Assembly: GCF_000519085.1 (NCBI RefSeq)
Contig: NZ_KI912577.1
Span: forward strand, 1,180,501-1,244,500
Direction: 5' to 3'
Source: Methylobacterium sp. 10
GTDB lineage: Bacteria > Pseudomonadota > Alphaproteobacteria > Rhizobiales > Beijerinckiaceae
Length of the DNA stretch: 64,000 bases
Shown here one piece after another: positions 32,376 to 40,486 of the stretch. The notes under the pieces were generated by a model that saw nothing but the letters and a program-made list of their open reading frames with translations, had not been told where the DNA came from and ran no database searches. Position 1 is the first letter of the stretch; the number at the start of each line of letters is the position of its first letter. The translations under genes were made by a program, and so were the position numbers.

Positions 32376-33050
32376 TCAGGCGCGGGCGCCGAACAGAGCC
32401 CGGAACGAGGCCTTGAGGCGCTCCCAGGCGCCCGCCGACGCGGCGCTTCGCTGCGGCGGCGCGGGCCGCACCGAGGGCGTGCGGGGGAGGGGGCGGCGCT
32501 CGGAACCGATGGCCGGGTTCGGAACGATCCCCGACCGTTCCTCCGGTCGCTCCCTCACCGGGCCGGCCGGGCGCGGGATCACCGTGGGATCGGTGGAGCG
32601 GGCGCGCGGCAGGGAGGTCGCGTAGGGCGTGCGGAACTGGTCGTATTCCGCCCGCCGGCGCGGGATCAGGGAGGAGGGCCGGTTCCACATCAAGATCGCT
32701 TCGGCGGCGCCCGCGCGGTCACCGGCCTTCAGGCGCCGCACGACGGTCGAGCGACGGAACGCACCCTCGCCGATGTTGAAGCAGAGGGAGACCAGGGCAT
32801 CGAAGGCATGGTCGGGCAGATCGTCGGGCACCGCCGCCGCGACGGTGCGCACGAAGCGGCCGACATCGCGGGCGAAGACGGCGTCGCATTCCGCCGCCGT
32901 CAGGCGCAGGCCCGGTGTCACCACGGGTGGCCCCGCCGCGCTGGTATGGCCGATGCCGATGGTCCAGATGCCGACGGAATCGCGGTAGGCGTCGAGGCGC
33001 CGTCCCTCGCGGGCGACGAGCACGGCACTGCCGATGGCGCTGAGGTCCAT
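32376..33050 (-). CDS. phage-type endolysin, GH24 lysozyme
   Basis: The 224-residue protein has a T4-lysozyme-like (GH24) domain in its first 150 residues. The catalytic triad pattern is E-8-D-5-T in VAREGRRLDAYRDSVGIWTIGIGHT (Glu15, Asp24, Thr30), written here as motif positions. A Pro/Arg-rich linker and a basic helical tail (ERLKASFRALFGARA) follow. There is no signal peptide, so release would need a holin or another export route. It would cleave peptidoglycan for particle release. Confidence 0.9.
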   Translation of the reverse strand: MDLSAIGSAVLVAREGRRLDAYRDSVGIWTIGIGHTSAAGPPVVTPGLRLTAAECDAVFARDVGRFVRTVAAAVPDDLPDHAFDALVSLCFNIGEGAFRRSTVVRRLKAGDRAGAAEAILMWNRPSSLIPRRRAEYDQFRTPYATSLPRARSTDPTVIPRPAGPVRERPEERSGIVPNPAIGSERRPLPRTPSVRPAPPQRSAASAGAWERLKASFRALFGARA

Positions 33051-33104
33051 GGTTCACTCCGGGGTTGGGAACGGGGGGAGGCGCGGCGTCCTGCGACGCG
33101 CGAA

Positions 33105-33128
33105 CCCGGGAGGACGCCGCCTCCCGGG
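33105..33128 (-). terminator. stem-loop after the DUF2793 gene
   Basis: A perfect nine-base stem (CCCGGGAGG with CCTCCCGGG) and six-base loop begins a few bases after the stop at 33133 on the minus strand. No T-run follows, so it may be only a partial terminator or an mRNA boundary before the endolysin gene. Confidence 0.45.
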
Positions 33129-33132
33129 CGGT

Positions 33133-34698
33133 TCAGGGCATTGCGAGGCCCCAGAACGCCGTGTCGGCGGCGAGGATGCCGCCCTCGGCGCCGGTGAAAT
33201 GCGCGAACACCTCCACCGTGTCGCCGGCGGCGAGAGCGAGGGTCGCCGTGAGGGCGAGGGTCGAGACGCCGTCGACGAGAGAGGTCGCGCCCGCCCGGTG
33301 GCGCGGGGACGCCGCGCCGTTGCGGTGGAATCGGGCCTGGAGCGCGCTGGGCGACGCGCTGCCGATCCTGCGGAAGGCGAGGCCCGCGCCGAACGTGTAG
33401 GTGCCGGCCTCGGGTGCGACGAACCGGTTCGTGGCGGGCACGAACGCGCCCTGGTCGTTCACCTCGGCGGTGTTGAACGCCACCTTGGTCCAGGCGCCCG
33501 CCGGGATCGTCGTGTCCGCGCTCATGGCGGCTGCGAACCGGGGCAGGTTCGTGAGGCGGGACCAGCGCGTCCCGTTGTAGCCCCTGAACGCGGCGGCGGT
33601 GCCGTCGAACAGGATCTGCCCGGGCGCGAGGCCCTGGCTGGGCGTGCCGGTGCGGGAGACGAGTTCGAGGGCGCCGTTGCCCCTGAACTTGACCACGGAC
33701 CGGCGCGTGCTCGTGCCGATCTCCGTCGTTTGGAAATCGACCAACGTGCCCTGTGCCGTGGCCGTGAAATCCTCCTCGGCGAGGCCGTTGAAGGTGACCA
33801 TGTTGCCGGAGAACCCACCCGTCGCCTGGTAGCCCCGGCCGAAGAAACCGAAGAACCGGTCTCCGGCGAGGATGCCGGCGGGGGCGGCCGGGGTGCCGCG
33901 GGCGATGCGCGTGGTGATGTTGGCCACCGGCGAGCCGGCGGCGTAGCATTCGAGCTGGAGCAGGGCGGAATTCGACGAGCCCGAGACGAAGAGCGGCGCT
34001 GTCGGCACCGGGCCGCCCGGCGAAGCGGCCGAACCGAATCCGACGAAGCCGCTATTCCCCAGCGCCCGCCAGGCATGGGCCCAGTTCGTCCCGTCCGCCG
34101 AGACCTTCGCCGTCAGGCTGTCGTCGCCCACGAGGCCGATCTCGGCGCGTGCCGAGAATCCGGTTTGGAGCAGGAGCGACAGGACGTTGCCCGTAGCCGC
34201 CTTGTTCAGGGCCAATCGCAGGTCGCCGGTGCCGCCCTCCGCCGTGGCGCGCGCCGTCCACAGGGCCTTGTTGAGCTTGGCCGCGAAGGGGTTCTCCGCA
34301 TCCGCTTCGGTGCCGAGGCCGAGGAGGGCGAGGTTCCGCAGGACCGAGAGGGTCCCGGCGAGGCCGGTCCAGGCGGTGCCGTCGAAGCGGTAGAAGGCGT
34401 CCTCGTCCGCCAGATAGGCGAGCCACCCGGCCCTCGGCGCCAGCCCGTTCCAGACACCGTCCTGGAAATGGACGATGCGGCCGGAGAGCCCGGTCCAGGC
34501 GCCGGTGGGCGCGGCGCCGGCGACGAGGTAGCGGTCTCCCTCCGCGGGGGCCGGCGGCGGGGCCGTCAGGTCCTTGTCCAGGCAGGCGAGCTGCACGAGC
34601 CTGTCGAGGACCAGCAGGGCCTCGTTGTGGGTGACGTGTTTTCCCGCCTGCGCCGCCGCGATCAGCGGCAGGGCGAGGTTGTCTGTCGTCAGCGACAT
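33133..34698 (-). CDS. DUF2793 phage fibre-like protein with C1q-like tip
   Basis: The 521-residue protein starts with the DUF2793 module found after the large baseplate gene in alphaproteobacterial GTAs and prophages (LPLIAAAQAGKHVTHNEAL, then WTGLSGRIVHFQDGVW). The middle region is repetitive and strand rich. The last 130 residues resemble a C1q/TNF jelly roll (FVAPEAGTYTFGAGLAFRR, then LALAAGDTVEVFAHFTG), a fold common in receptor-binding tips. It is predicted to be a tail fibre or host-recognition protein. The gene is intact although the tail assembly genes upstream are gone. Confidence 0.8.
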   Translation of the reverse strand: MSLTTDNLALPLIAAAQAGKHVTHNEALLVLDRLVQLACLDKDLTAPPPAPAEGDRYLVAGAAPTGAWTGLSGRIVHFQDGVWNGLAPRAGWLAYLADEDAFYRFDGTAWTGLAGTLSVLRNLALLGLGTEADAENPFAAKLNKALWTARATAEGGTGDLRLALNKAATGNVLSLLLQTGFSARAEIGLVGDDSLTAKVSADGTNWAHAWRALGNSGFVGFGSAASPGGPVPTAPLFVSGSSNSALLQLECYAAGSPVANITTRIARGTPAAPAGILAGDRFFGFFGRGYQATGGFSGNMVTFNGLAEEDFTATAQGTLVDFQTTEIGTSTRRSVVKFRGNGALELVSRTGTPSQGLAPGQILFDGTAAAFRGYNGTRWSRLTNLPRFAAAMSADTTIPAGAWTKVAFNTAEVNDQGAFVPATNRFVAPEAGTYTFGAGLAFRRIGSASPSALQARFHRNGAASPRHRAGATSLVDGVSTLALTATLALAAGDTVEVFAHFTGAEGGILAADTAFWGLAMP

Positions 34699-34726
34699 AG
34701 GGGAGACTCCGGGTCGGTCGGGTCGC

Positions 34727-35517
34727 TCAGGCGGAGCGCACGGGCAGGAGGGCGCGGCGGCCCGGGCCGGGGCCGGCGACGGTGCCGACCTGGGCGACGC
34801 TCACGTCGAGGCGTGTCTGAGGCGCGCCGAAATCGGCGGCCTCGTCGGCGGTGGCGTAGAGAAGCGCCGGCTCGGTCGTCCGGGCAATCCGCAGGGTCGA
34901 TCCGTCCGCCGCGTGGATCTCGACGAGGTAGGTCTCGCCCGGTTCGTCCTGCGGGATGTCCATCGGCTCCCAGCCATCGGCGTCCCGCCGCGCCCGGCGG
35001 AGCCAGGACAGCCTGATCCCGCCGGCCTCGCGCCGCGCGGCCGGATGCACCGGCGCGAGCGGACGAAGCGGCAGGAGGCCGGCGCTCGCCTGCAGTTCGA
35101 CATAGCTCGGATCGCCGGGGTCGCGGGTGGCCGGCCCGATCCGGTAGCGGAACGGCCGGCCCGCCTCGTCGAGCCGGTCCAGCAGGGGTACCACCGCCCC
35201 GTCGTCGAGGCGCACCACGAGGCATCCGGCCGGGTTGGTGCGCCGGCTGAGCTCCTCGCTCCCCATCAGGCCGCGCAGCAGCCGGCTGAGGCGATAGGTG
35301 CCGGGGCCGATCAGTTCGGCGCCCGCCGCCGCGATGATCTCGATCCGACCATCCTCGCCCACGAGGGCGAACAGGTTGCCGCCGGAGAGCGCATCGCCCT
35401 CCCCGATGGAGGACAGGGCACCGGCATGGCGCAGGCGCAGGTCGAGCCGGGTTCCCCGGTCGAAGCGCCAAAGCGGTCCCGGCGGCAGCGTCTCGCCGAG
35501 GCAGGCGGGATAATCGC
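34727..35517 (-). pseudogene. 3' remnant of the GTA baseplate/host-specificity gene (RcGTA g15-like)
   Basis: The minus-strand frame is open from the stop at 34727 back to the transposon end, giving about 263 residues. The intact family members are over 1000 residues. The remnant includes the conserved C-terminal region of the large GTA baseplate protein: GPLWRFDRGTRLDLRL, LIGPGTYRLSRLLRGLMG, PFRYRIGPATRDP and IRLSWLRRARRDADGW. A stop codon made by the transposon terminal repeat lies immediately upstream. An internal GTG at 35362 could allow a 211-residue product, but without the TIM-barrel and phage-tail domains it cannot function as a baseplate. Confidence 0.88.
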
Positions 35518-35542
35518 GGCCTTATGGAGCAAATGCACCAAA
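35518..35542 (+). repeat. left terminal inverted repeat of the IS1595-type element
   Basis: The 25 bases beginning GGCCTTATGGAGCAAATG are the exact reverse complement of 40487-40511. The TAA in its complement is the stop codon that closes the truncated baseplate frame on the minus strand. A GGCCTATGCCATC motif lies just inside at 35559-35571. Confidence 0.95.
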
Positions 35543-35586
35543 AAGCACGCTAGGTAAAGGCCTATGCCATCGCCTGTGATGGCAAA

Positions 35587-36018
35587 ATGCAGGACCAGAC
35601 CCTTATCAACGGATTGCTCGCCAAGCGCGAGGAACTGAGCCGAGAGAACGCCGAGCTGCGCGAGCGCATGGCGATCCTCTCCAACGACATAGAGGCCCTA
35701 GATAGGGTGCTGGATGCCTGCGGGTATCGGGGCGAACTGGTAGGCTCCACGCCTCGCGCAGCCCGCATCGTCCTGTTCTACCGCAACGAACTGCGGGACT
35801 ACCTCTTGGCCGAGATACGCAAGGCGGACGAGCCTCTGACGGCTCGCCAGCTAGCGGTCCTTGTTTGCCAGACAGAGGGCAAGGACGGGCGCGACCGTCG
35901 GCTACTGACGGACGTAACCCGCCGCGTCGGCTGCGCCCTCAGACGGATGCGGGCGAGCCGGATGGTCGAGGGGGAGCGGACGAAGGACGGTCAGGTGTGG
36001 CGGGCAATGGCGTGGTAG
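35587..36018 (+). CDS. hypothetical protein carried by the transposon
   Basis: The 143-residue protein has an N-terminal coiled coil (LLAKREELSRENAELRERMAILSNDIEALD) followed by a region resembling a winged helix (PLTARQLAVLVCQTEG, then VGCALRRMRASRMVEGERT). It may be a DNA-binding regulator, but I do not recognise the family. It starts 45 bases inside the left end. Its codon use is closer to the host than that of the following passengers. A terminator follows. Confidence 0.7.
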   Translation: MQDQTLINGLLAKREELSRENAELRERMAILSNDIEALDRVLDACGYRGELVGSTPRAARIVLFYRNELRDYLLAEIRKADEPLTARQLAVLVCQTEGKDGRDRRLLTDVTRRVGCALRRMRASRMVEGERTKDGQVWRAMAW

Positions 36019-36068
36019 CGGCGATATTTTTCTTGACATCTTTTCGGTTTCGAAGATGGCGTTTTTCA

Positions 36069-36100
36069 AAATCCCGACCGGGCAGCGGCCGGGATTTTTT
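36069..36100 (+). terminator. rho-independent terminator
   Basis: A stem of AATCCCGACCG with CGGCCGGGATT (one mismatch) and a five-base loop is followed by six T residues. It lies 50 bases after the 35587-36018 gene and separates it from the Panacea/toxin pair, which must have its own promoter within 36101-36178. Confidence 0.85.
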
Positions 36101-36178
36101 GTATGGCGCCAGCAGTTACGGCGTGGAGCGAACGGAAGCTGGCGAGATGGGCGTATCAGCTACTCTTGCCGATAATGC

Positions 36179-36643
36179 ATGATGAACATCAATACGGCGT
36201 GCGATTATATTATCGTAAAGCTTGATGAAGAATCATGCCCTTTAAATACGCTCAAGCTTCATAAGCTTTTATATTACGTTCAGGCTTGGCACCTTGCACT
36301 ACATGATGGAAAGCGCTGATTTGATGCCGATTTCCAGGCGTGGGTACATGGACCTGTAAATCGGAGAATATACGATAGGTTCAAGGAAGGAAAATCGCTG
36401 TATTCGTCAATTAAGGTCAGCGATGTGCAAATCGATTTTGACATCGAATCAATCAGTCGCAAGAAGATAAAGCATTGCAATGCGGTATTATAGGTATATG
36501 CAGACTACCAGTTGGAGCAGATGACTCACGAAGAACTGCCGTGGATTGAGGCTCGACGTGGATACAGGTCGAGCCAGCGATGCGAAGAAGTAATAGCAGA
36601 TAGGACTATGCAAGAATATTATAAAGCAAGAGTGGCACGCTAG
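36179..36643 (+). pseudogene. Panacea-domain (SocA/DUF4065) antitoxin gene with two in-frame stops
   Basis: Read through from ATG 36179, the frame gives 152 residues plus two stops. The protein matches the Panacea domain end to end: NTLKLHKLLYYVQAWHLAL, FQAWVHGPVNRRIYDRFK and QLEQMTHEELPWIEARRGY. A TGA at 36317-36319 (codon 47) and a TAG at 36491-36493 (codon 105) interrupt it, and the reading frame is otherwise unshifted. Panacea proteins are the antitoxin half of PanAT toxin-antitoxin pairs. The toxin candidate begins eight bases after the final stop. Two nonsense changes without frameshift suggest recent decay. Confidence 0.85.
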
Positions 36644-36651
36644 ACTCTGCG

Positions 36652-37389
36652 ATGGCAAAGCCTGTTCTTGTTTCAAGCCCAACCAAAGTACCCGCGCCTC
36701 CAAAGCCGCAAAGGGCTGTCCAAGATCAAAAGCTTTGGACATTTTCATTTAGATATTGGAAACAGCACGATTTATTTGGCCTTGGAGTTGTTGATGGATC
36801 GTGGCTCGCATCCTTTCTTGAAAAACTTCATGATTTATCAAGCAAGCCAGTAAGCTACATATATTCAGACCCGGCAGTAAAAGTTGCTTGGCGATATCAT
36901 TCGATTGACTGGAATGCGAAGAACGTTCCTATGGCTCGGTCGGATTTTTCATGGGTCGACGAGGACTATAGGAACAACCCAGAAGAATATGAGTTCTATC
37001 AGTTCCAAATATCTATGGCGCTGGGACGCGTTATTGGTTTTTGGGACGAGAACAGAGTTTTCAATATACTTCTTGTTGATAGGATGCACAATTTGCAGCC
37101 CAGCAATTATAGTGATTACAAAATCAGAGACTGCCCAGTAGTTGATAATAAGTTTACAGAGCTGCTGGCAACAATGCAGACAAGGATAGATCTATGCCAA
37201 AGTGAAGAATGCCATTGCAGAGATATATGCACAGAGTTGCAGCAAGATTTAATTCACAAGCCAGAAAATCCTGCAATTCTAGTGCCTGTCAACACTGAAT
37301 TATATGGAAAATGCATTAATTGTCTTGATTCTGGGTTAGCAGAATCAATGGCAGATCTTTTGTCTATCGCCGTTGGCTCATTTGAGTAA
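36652..37389 (+). CDS. candidate toxin partner of the Panacea antitoxin
   Basis: The 245-residue protein is intact and AT-rich. Recognisable blocks are FGLGVVDGSWLASFLEKLHDLS, YHSIDWNAKNVPMARSDF and QISMALGRVIGFWDENRVFNILLVDRMHNLQPS. The last resembles the strand-helix core of small toxins that act on nucleic acid or translation, but I cannot name the family. The C-terminal third has a cysteine cluster (CQSEECHCRDIC, then CINC) that could bind zinc. Position directly after a Panacea gene is the main evidence for a toxin role. With the antitoxin broken, the protein must be inactive, unexpressed or neutralised from elsewhere. Confidence 0.65.
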   Translation: MAKPVLVSSPTKVPAPPKPQRAVQDQKLWTFSFRYWKQHDLFGLGVVDGSWLASFLEKLHDLSSKPVSYIYSDPAVKVAWRYHSIDWNAKNVPMARSDFSWVDEDYRNNPEEYEFYQFQISMALGRVIGFWDENRVFNILLVDRMHNLQPSNYSDYKIRDCPVVDNKFTELLATMQTRIDLCQSEECHCRDICTELQQDLIHKPENPAILVPVNTELYGKCINCLDSGLAESMADLLSIAVGSFE

Positions 37390-37431
37390 GGGGAATAGGA
37401 GAGTTTTCGGAGATAGCCTGTCTGTCGATCC

Positions 37432-38406
37432 TCACACATTGCCCCGTTGCCAATACCCCTTCCAAGCCCGGCTGACGGGGGACGCCATCGTCAGGCGGAT
37501 CGTCTGAGCGAAGGCCGTGCCGTTCGGGAGGCGACGGTTGTCCTCCTTCCAAGCAGCCTCGGCGGCGTACTGGTGAAGGTAGCGGGCGGAGACGAAGTGG
37601 TGCTGGCCCGACACCATGCGGCGCAGGCGGGCGAAGAAGCTCTCGGCTTGGTTCGTGTTGGCACCGTCAGCCGAGTAGGCCTCGGAATGGTTGATGCGGC
37701 CCATGTCAGGGAAGGCGACGTTCAGGTCGTCCCAGTGACCGGCTTCGTCAGCATAGACCTTGGAGCCCTTGGCGACGTGCTGCTGAGCCAGGGCGACGCC
37801 CTCGGCTTCACGCTTGGCGACGAACGTCAGGGTCCGGCCCTTGCGCTGACGCATGACGATCACGACGCGGCGCTTGTCGCTCTGGTTCTCCTTGAGGCGG
37901 CGATCCTTGCGATCCTCCTTGCGGTTCTCAGGGCGGACGTGACCGCCGAAGTACGCGCCGTCGATCTCAACCTCGCCGTCGAGGCCAAGGCCAGCCGTCT
38001 CAGCCGAAAGGGCCTCGCGCAGCTTGTGAGCAAGGACAAATGCGGTCTTGTAGGACACCGACAGGTCGCGACCGAGTTGCAGGGCCGAGAGGCCCTTCAC
38101 CGCATTCACGAAGATGGCGACGGCGGCGCACAGGTCCGTGAAGGCCGGCTTGCGCGAAGCGAAGATGGTCCCGCTGGTGACGCTGAACTGCTTGCCGCAG
38201 CCCGCGCACTTGAAGCGACGACGGGTCGAGATGTCGTAGTGGTCGAGGCAACCGCAAGCCGGGCACACGGGCTCACCATCCGTCTCGGGCCAGCGAAGGC
38301 GCTTGAAGGTCTGGTAGGCCGCGTCCTCGCCGCCCTTGTAGATCGCCTTGAGCGAAAGGGTGCGGGCGGCTGCGGAAAGGAGGAAGTGTGAGGCCATTGC
38401 CATCAT
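37432..38406 (-). CDS. IS1595 family (ISXO2-type) transposase
   Basis: The 324-residue protein has an N-terminal zinc ribbon (CPACGCLDHYDIS with CAGCGKQFSV), a helical region (KGLSALQLGRDLSVSYKTAFVLAHKLREAL) and the ISXO2-like DDE/DDNK-type core beginning GEVEIDGAYFGGH. That core continues with VYADEAGHWDDL and NHSEAYSADGANTNQAESFFARLRRM. This is the only transposase inside the 25-bp repeats. Three ATG codons are clustered at the start (38406, 38403, 38397). The protein appears full length. Confidence 0.93.
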   Translation of the reverse strand: MMAMASHFLLSAAARTLSLKAIYKGGEDAAYQTFKRLRWPETDGEPVCPACGCLDHYDISTRRRFKCAGCGKQFSVTSGTIFASRKPAFTDLCAAVAIFVNAVKGLSALQLGRDLSVSYKTAFVLAHKLREALSAETAGLGLDGEVEIDGAYFGGHVRPENRKEDRKDRRLKENQSDKRRVVIVMRQRKGRTLTFVAKREAEGVALAQQHVAKGSKVYADEAGHWDDLNVAFPDMGRINHSEAYSADGANTNQAESFFARLRRMVSGQHHFVSARYLHQYAAEAAWKEDNRRLPNGTAFAQTIRLTMASPVSRAWKGYWQRGNV

Positions 38407-38434
38407 ATCAAATGCTTATGCATCTCATATGATG
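38401..38434. promoter_or_regulatory. inverted repeat in the divergent transposase/DUF6471 intergenic region
   Basis: CATCATAT (38401-38408) and ATATGATG (38427-38434) form an eight-base inverted repeat spanning the transposase start. ATGGCAT follows it. It is a candidate operator for the transposase promoter, possibly bound by the DUF6471 protein encoded divergently. Confidence 0.35.
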
Positions 38435-38507
38435 GCATGAGTGCTTCGTAGTCAAGGGCAAAAGCATCGCGTATGATTGCATCCGCAATCAGATAGGATG
38501 CAGACGC

Positions 38508-38738
38508 ATGACCGAAGGCCTAGAGGAGCATTGGGATACGCGCGTGAAGGCGATCCTGAAGGCGGAACTGAAGCGTAAGGGCGTCACCTACGCGCAGCTT
38601 GTCGACAAGCTCGCCGCCATCGGCGTGAAGGAGACCGAGCCGAACATTCGCAACAAGCTCGCGCGAGGTAAATTTACGGCTGTTTTTCTGCTGCAAGTTC
38701 TAGTAGCGATTGGGGCGAAAGACATTAGGATCGAATGA
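38508..38738 (+). CDS. DUF6471 domain protein
   Basis: The 76-residue protein consists of a helix-turn-helix-like DUF6471 domain: WDTRVKAILKAELKRKGVTY, LVDKLAAIGVKETEPNIRNKLARG and AVFLLQVLVAIG. It is transcribed divergently from the transposase with 100 bases between. Proteins of this family are frequent in Rhizobiales mobile elements and are presumed DNA-binding regulators. The stop is followed after three bases by the start of the next frame, so it may head a short operon. Confidence 0.8.
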   Translation: MTEGLEEHWDTRVKAILKAELKRKGVTYAQLVDKLAAIGVKETEPNIRNKLARGKFTAVFLLQVLVAIGAKDIRIE

Positions 38739-38741
38739 GTT

Positions 38742-39553
38742 ATGCGCTTTGAGTTGATCCGACTAGTTCTTACAAAAAACACGGGCCTATTTGCCACCGA
38801 TATGCCAAGAGAGCTTTGGCTAAGAATTGTTTTTAATATTCAATTTACCTTCGTTCACCGCCGCAAAACGTATCATTATGTTCCCGTTTCCAAGAAGGAT
38901 ACGGCGATGACGCTCCACAAATATTGATGGGACGAATTGGAAGACCCAAAATAATAAAGGAAAATGAACCGCCGGAAGGTGGATTGGAGGAAATAAGACG
39001 AGAAAGTTGGACCGCAGCCCATATCTATAATGACCCCCGTCATCACGAAGACGGCCAGAAAGTTGCCTTTGAGCAGTCGGAGCTTGGCGCTCCGCTAGTT
39101 ATATTGAGATCAATGGTGTCGCAAATTAACAAAAGGTATGACGCACCCTTTGCGATTGCCGCGAACCCCATTAGCCACATCGACAGCTTCAAATCATTTA
39201 TCGAGCAGCACCCATACGATATAACATATATTCAGTTCGATCTGAATACCCCCAACATGTTTGGCCTAAGAACTACCGTTGACGAGGAAATGCGGCAAGC
39301 AAAAGACAAATTTAATGCAAAAAGGGCGCGAATTGTTTTAGCCAACGAAGACGGAATGCAGCTTAAAGACAACAAAATTTCGGAGATTGGCGGATACGCA
39401 TTGGAAGGCGGGGGCGAGGTTAAGGCCAAAGCTATGAATAATGCCTCTTTTAGCTCGTCAAAGACAATAGAAACTGCTAATGTGGAAACTCCTGAGGGGG
39501 CCGACGAAAGGACGATCCTTTCTATCATTTGGGATCGTATTTTTAAGCGATGA
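38742..39553 (+). pseudogene. passenger gene of unknown function with a frameshift near 38890-38905
   Basis: Two frames make one protein of about 270 residues. The first (38742-38927) reads FELIRLVLTKNTGLFATDMP to HRRKTYHYVPVSKKD. The second, open across 38897-39553, reads EGYGDDAPQILMGRIGRP, then ENEPPEGGLEEIRRESWTAA and onward to TILSIIWDRIFKR. The sense of the sequence passes from one frame to the other at VSKKD/EGYGDD, implying a one- or two-base change there. Alternatively the TGATG at 38925-38929 couples two separate cistrons. I do not recognise the family. It overlaps the next gene by four bases. Confidence 0.6.
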
Positions 39554-39960
39554 CCAACACCATCAGTTATTGCATTCTGCTTTGCCTCAGCGCAATCGTG
39601 GTTGTGCTTGCTGCTGCGGCGCCAAACGTAATTGGTGACAAAAACACCTTTTTTGCCGCCTTTGTGAATCATGAGCTTCTGAACGTTCTTGGGGTTATCG
39701 TCGCGATTACGGTTGCTTCTGCAGCCCAGCTTCACCTCACCTTGAACGGGATTGAGGAAAGAATGGGCCAGTCTAATAGCTTCATCTCGACGCGGGCAGG
39801 CATACGATCCTCCGTCTACGGGCTAATTTGGCTTTTCCTGCTTGCCCTGCTCGTGGTCATTCTCAAGCCGGTGATTGCGCTAGAGAACTGGTCGCAGACC
39901 CTCGCCAACGGCGCGGCGGTCGTTATCATCGTTTGGAACGTGCTGGTTCTCATCTTCTGA
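39550..39960 (+). CDS. small integral membrane protein coupled to the preceding passenger gene
   Basis: The 136-residue protein has four hydrophobic segments: ISYCILLCLSAIVVVLAAAA, LLNVLGVIVAITVASAAQLHL, SVYGLIWLFLLALLVVILKP and LANGAAVVIIVWNVLVLIF. It overlaps the upstream frame by ATGA, so the two are translated together. A soluble protein paired with a small membrane protein on a transposon is the layout of several phage-defence effector pairs, but no known system is recognised. The gene itself is intact. Confidence 0.75.
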   Translation: MTNTISYCILLCLSAIVVVLAAAAPNVIGDKNTFFAAFVNHELLNVLGVIVAITVASAAQLHLTLNGIEERMGQSNSFISTRAGIRSSVYGLIWLFLLALLVVILKPVIALENWSQTLANGAAVVIIVWNVLVLIF

Positions 39961-40027
39961 CAGAGGCCGTCTTTGGGATACCACCCGTCATTGATGACGA
40001 AGAGGACGGGCAACCGTAGGCCTCGTG

Positions 40028-40372
40028 ATGGTCGATGAGATCTTTGACGAGCGCTGGCTAGGCGCGTCCATCCCGTCCGATCACTGGCACTTCCACCGCC
40101 AGCTTTTAGCTCGCTATGGCATCGTCATGGCACCGGGCGAGTTCACCGGCATGCTCAACGATATCACCAAAGGGCGGGCTCTGCGGTTGGTCGAGAGGCC
40201 GAAGGGCCGAGCCATCTTTTCTGTCCGTCTCAAGACCGCGGGCGAACGCATTTACGTCTTGGCCGTCAAGCGACGGGTCATCACCGCATGGCCTCCCAAC
40301 GCGAGGCTCAATCAGAAGCGGCGAGACCTCATAGCGGCGCTTGCGGCAGAGCCACAGCCCGAACTAGGCTGA
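40028..40372 (+). CDS. hypothetical 114-residue protein near the right end of the transposon
   Basis: The start may be GTG 40025 or ATG 40028. The protein begins VDEIFDERWLGASIPSDHWHFHRQLLARYG and has strands then a helix at its end (IYVLAVKRRVITAWPPNARLNQKRRDLIAAL). The strand motif VKRRVITAWPP is reminiscent of small RelE/ParE-like folds, but there is no partner antitoxin next to it. Host-like GC sets it apart from the AT-rich passengers. Confidence 0.6.
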   Translation: MVDEIFDERWLGASIPSDHWHFHRQLLARYGIVMAPGEFTGMLNDITKGRALRLVERPKGRAIFSVRLKTAGERIYVLAVKRRVITAWPPNARLNQKRRDLIAALAAEPQPELG

Positions 40373-40467
40373 TCCAGCCGCAAGCCGTTCAGGACGTAAG
40401 CTCAAGGACGACCGCAAGGTCGGGCACGAAGCATTGCGGCACCATCGTATCCAACGCCATGACGGGT

Positions 40468-40483
40468 GATGGCCTATGCCATC
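40468..40483. repeat. subterminal palindrome GATGGC-CTAT-GCCATC
   Basis: This perfect six-base inverted repeat with a four-base spacer lies three bases inside the right terminal repeat. Its GGCCTATGCCATC core recurs at 35559-35571 near the left end. It is a candidate transposase-binding subterminal site. Confidence 0.45.
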
Positions 40484-40486
40484 ATA

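Noticed and set aside
36317..36493. Stop-codon recoding (selenocysteine or read-through) in the Panacea gene
   Set aside because: Two different stop codons are involved, no stem-loop of SECIS type is evident, and family members have no selenocysteine at these sites; nonsense decay is simpler.
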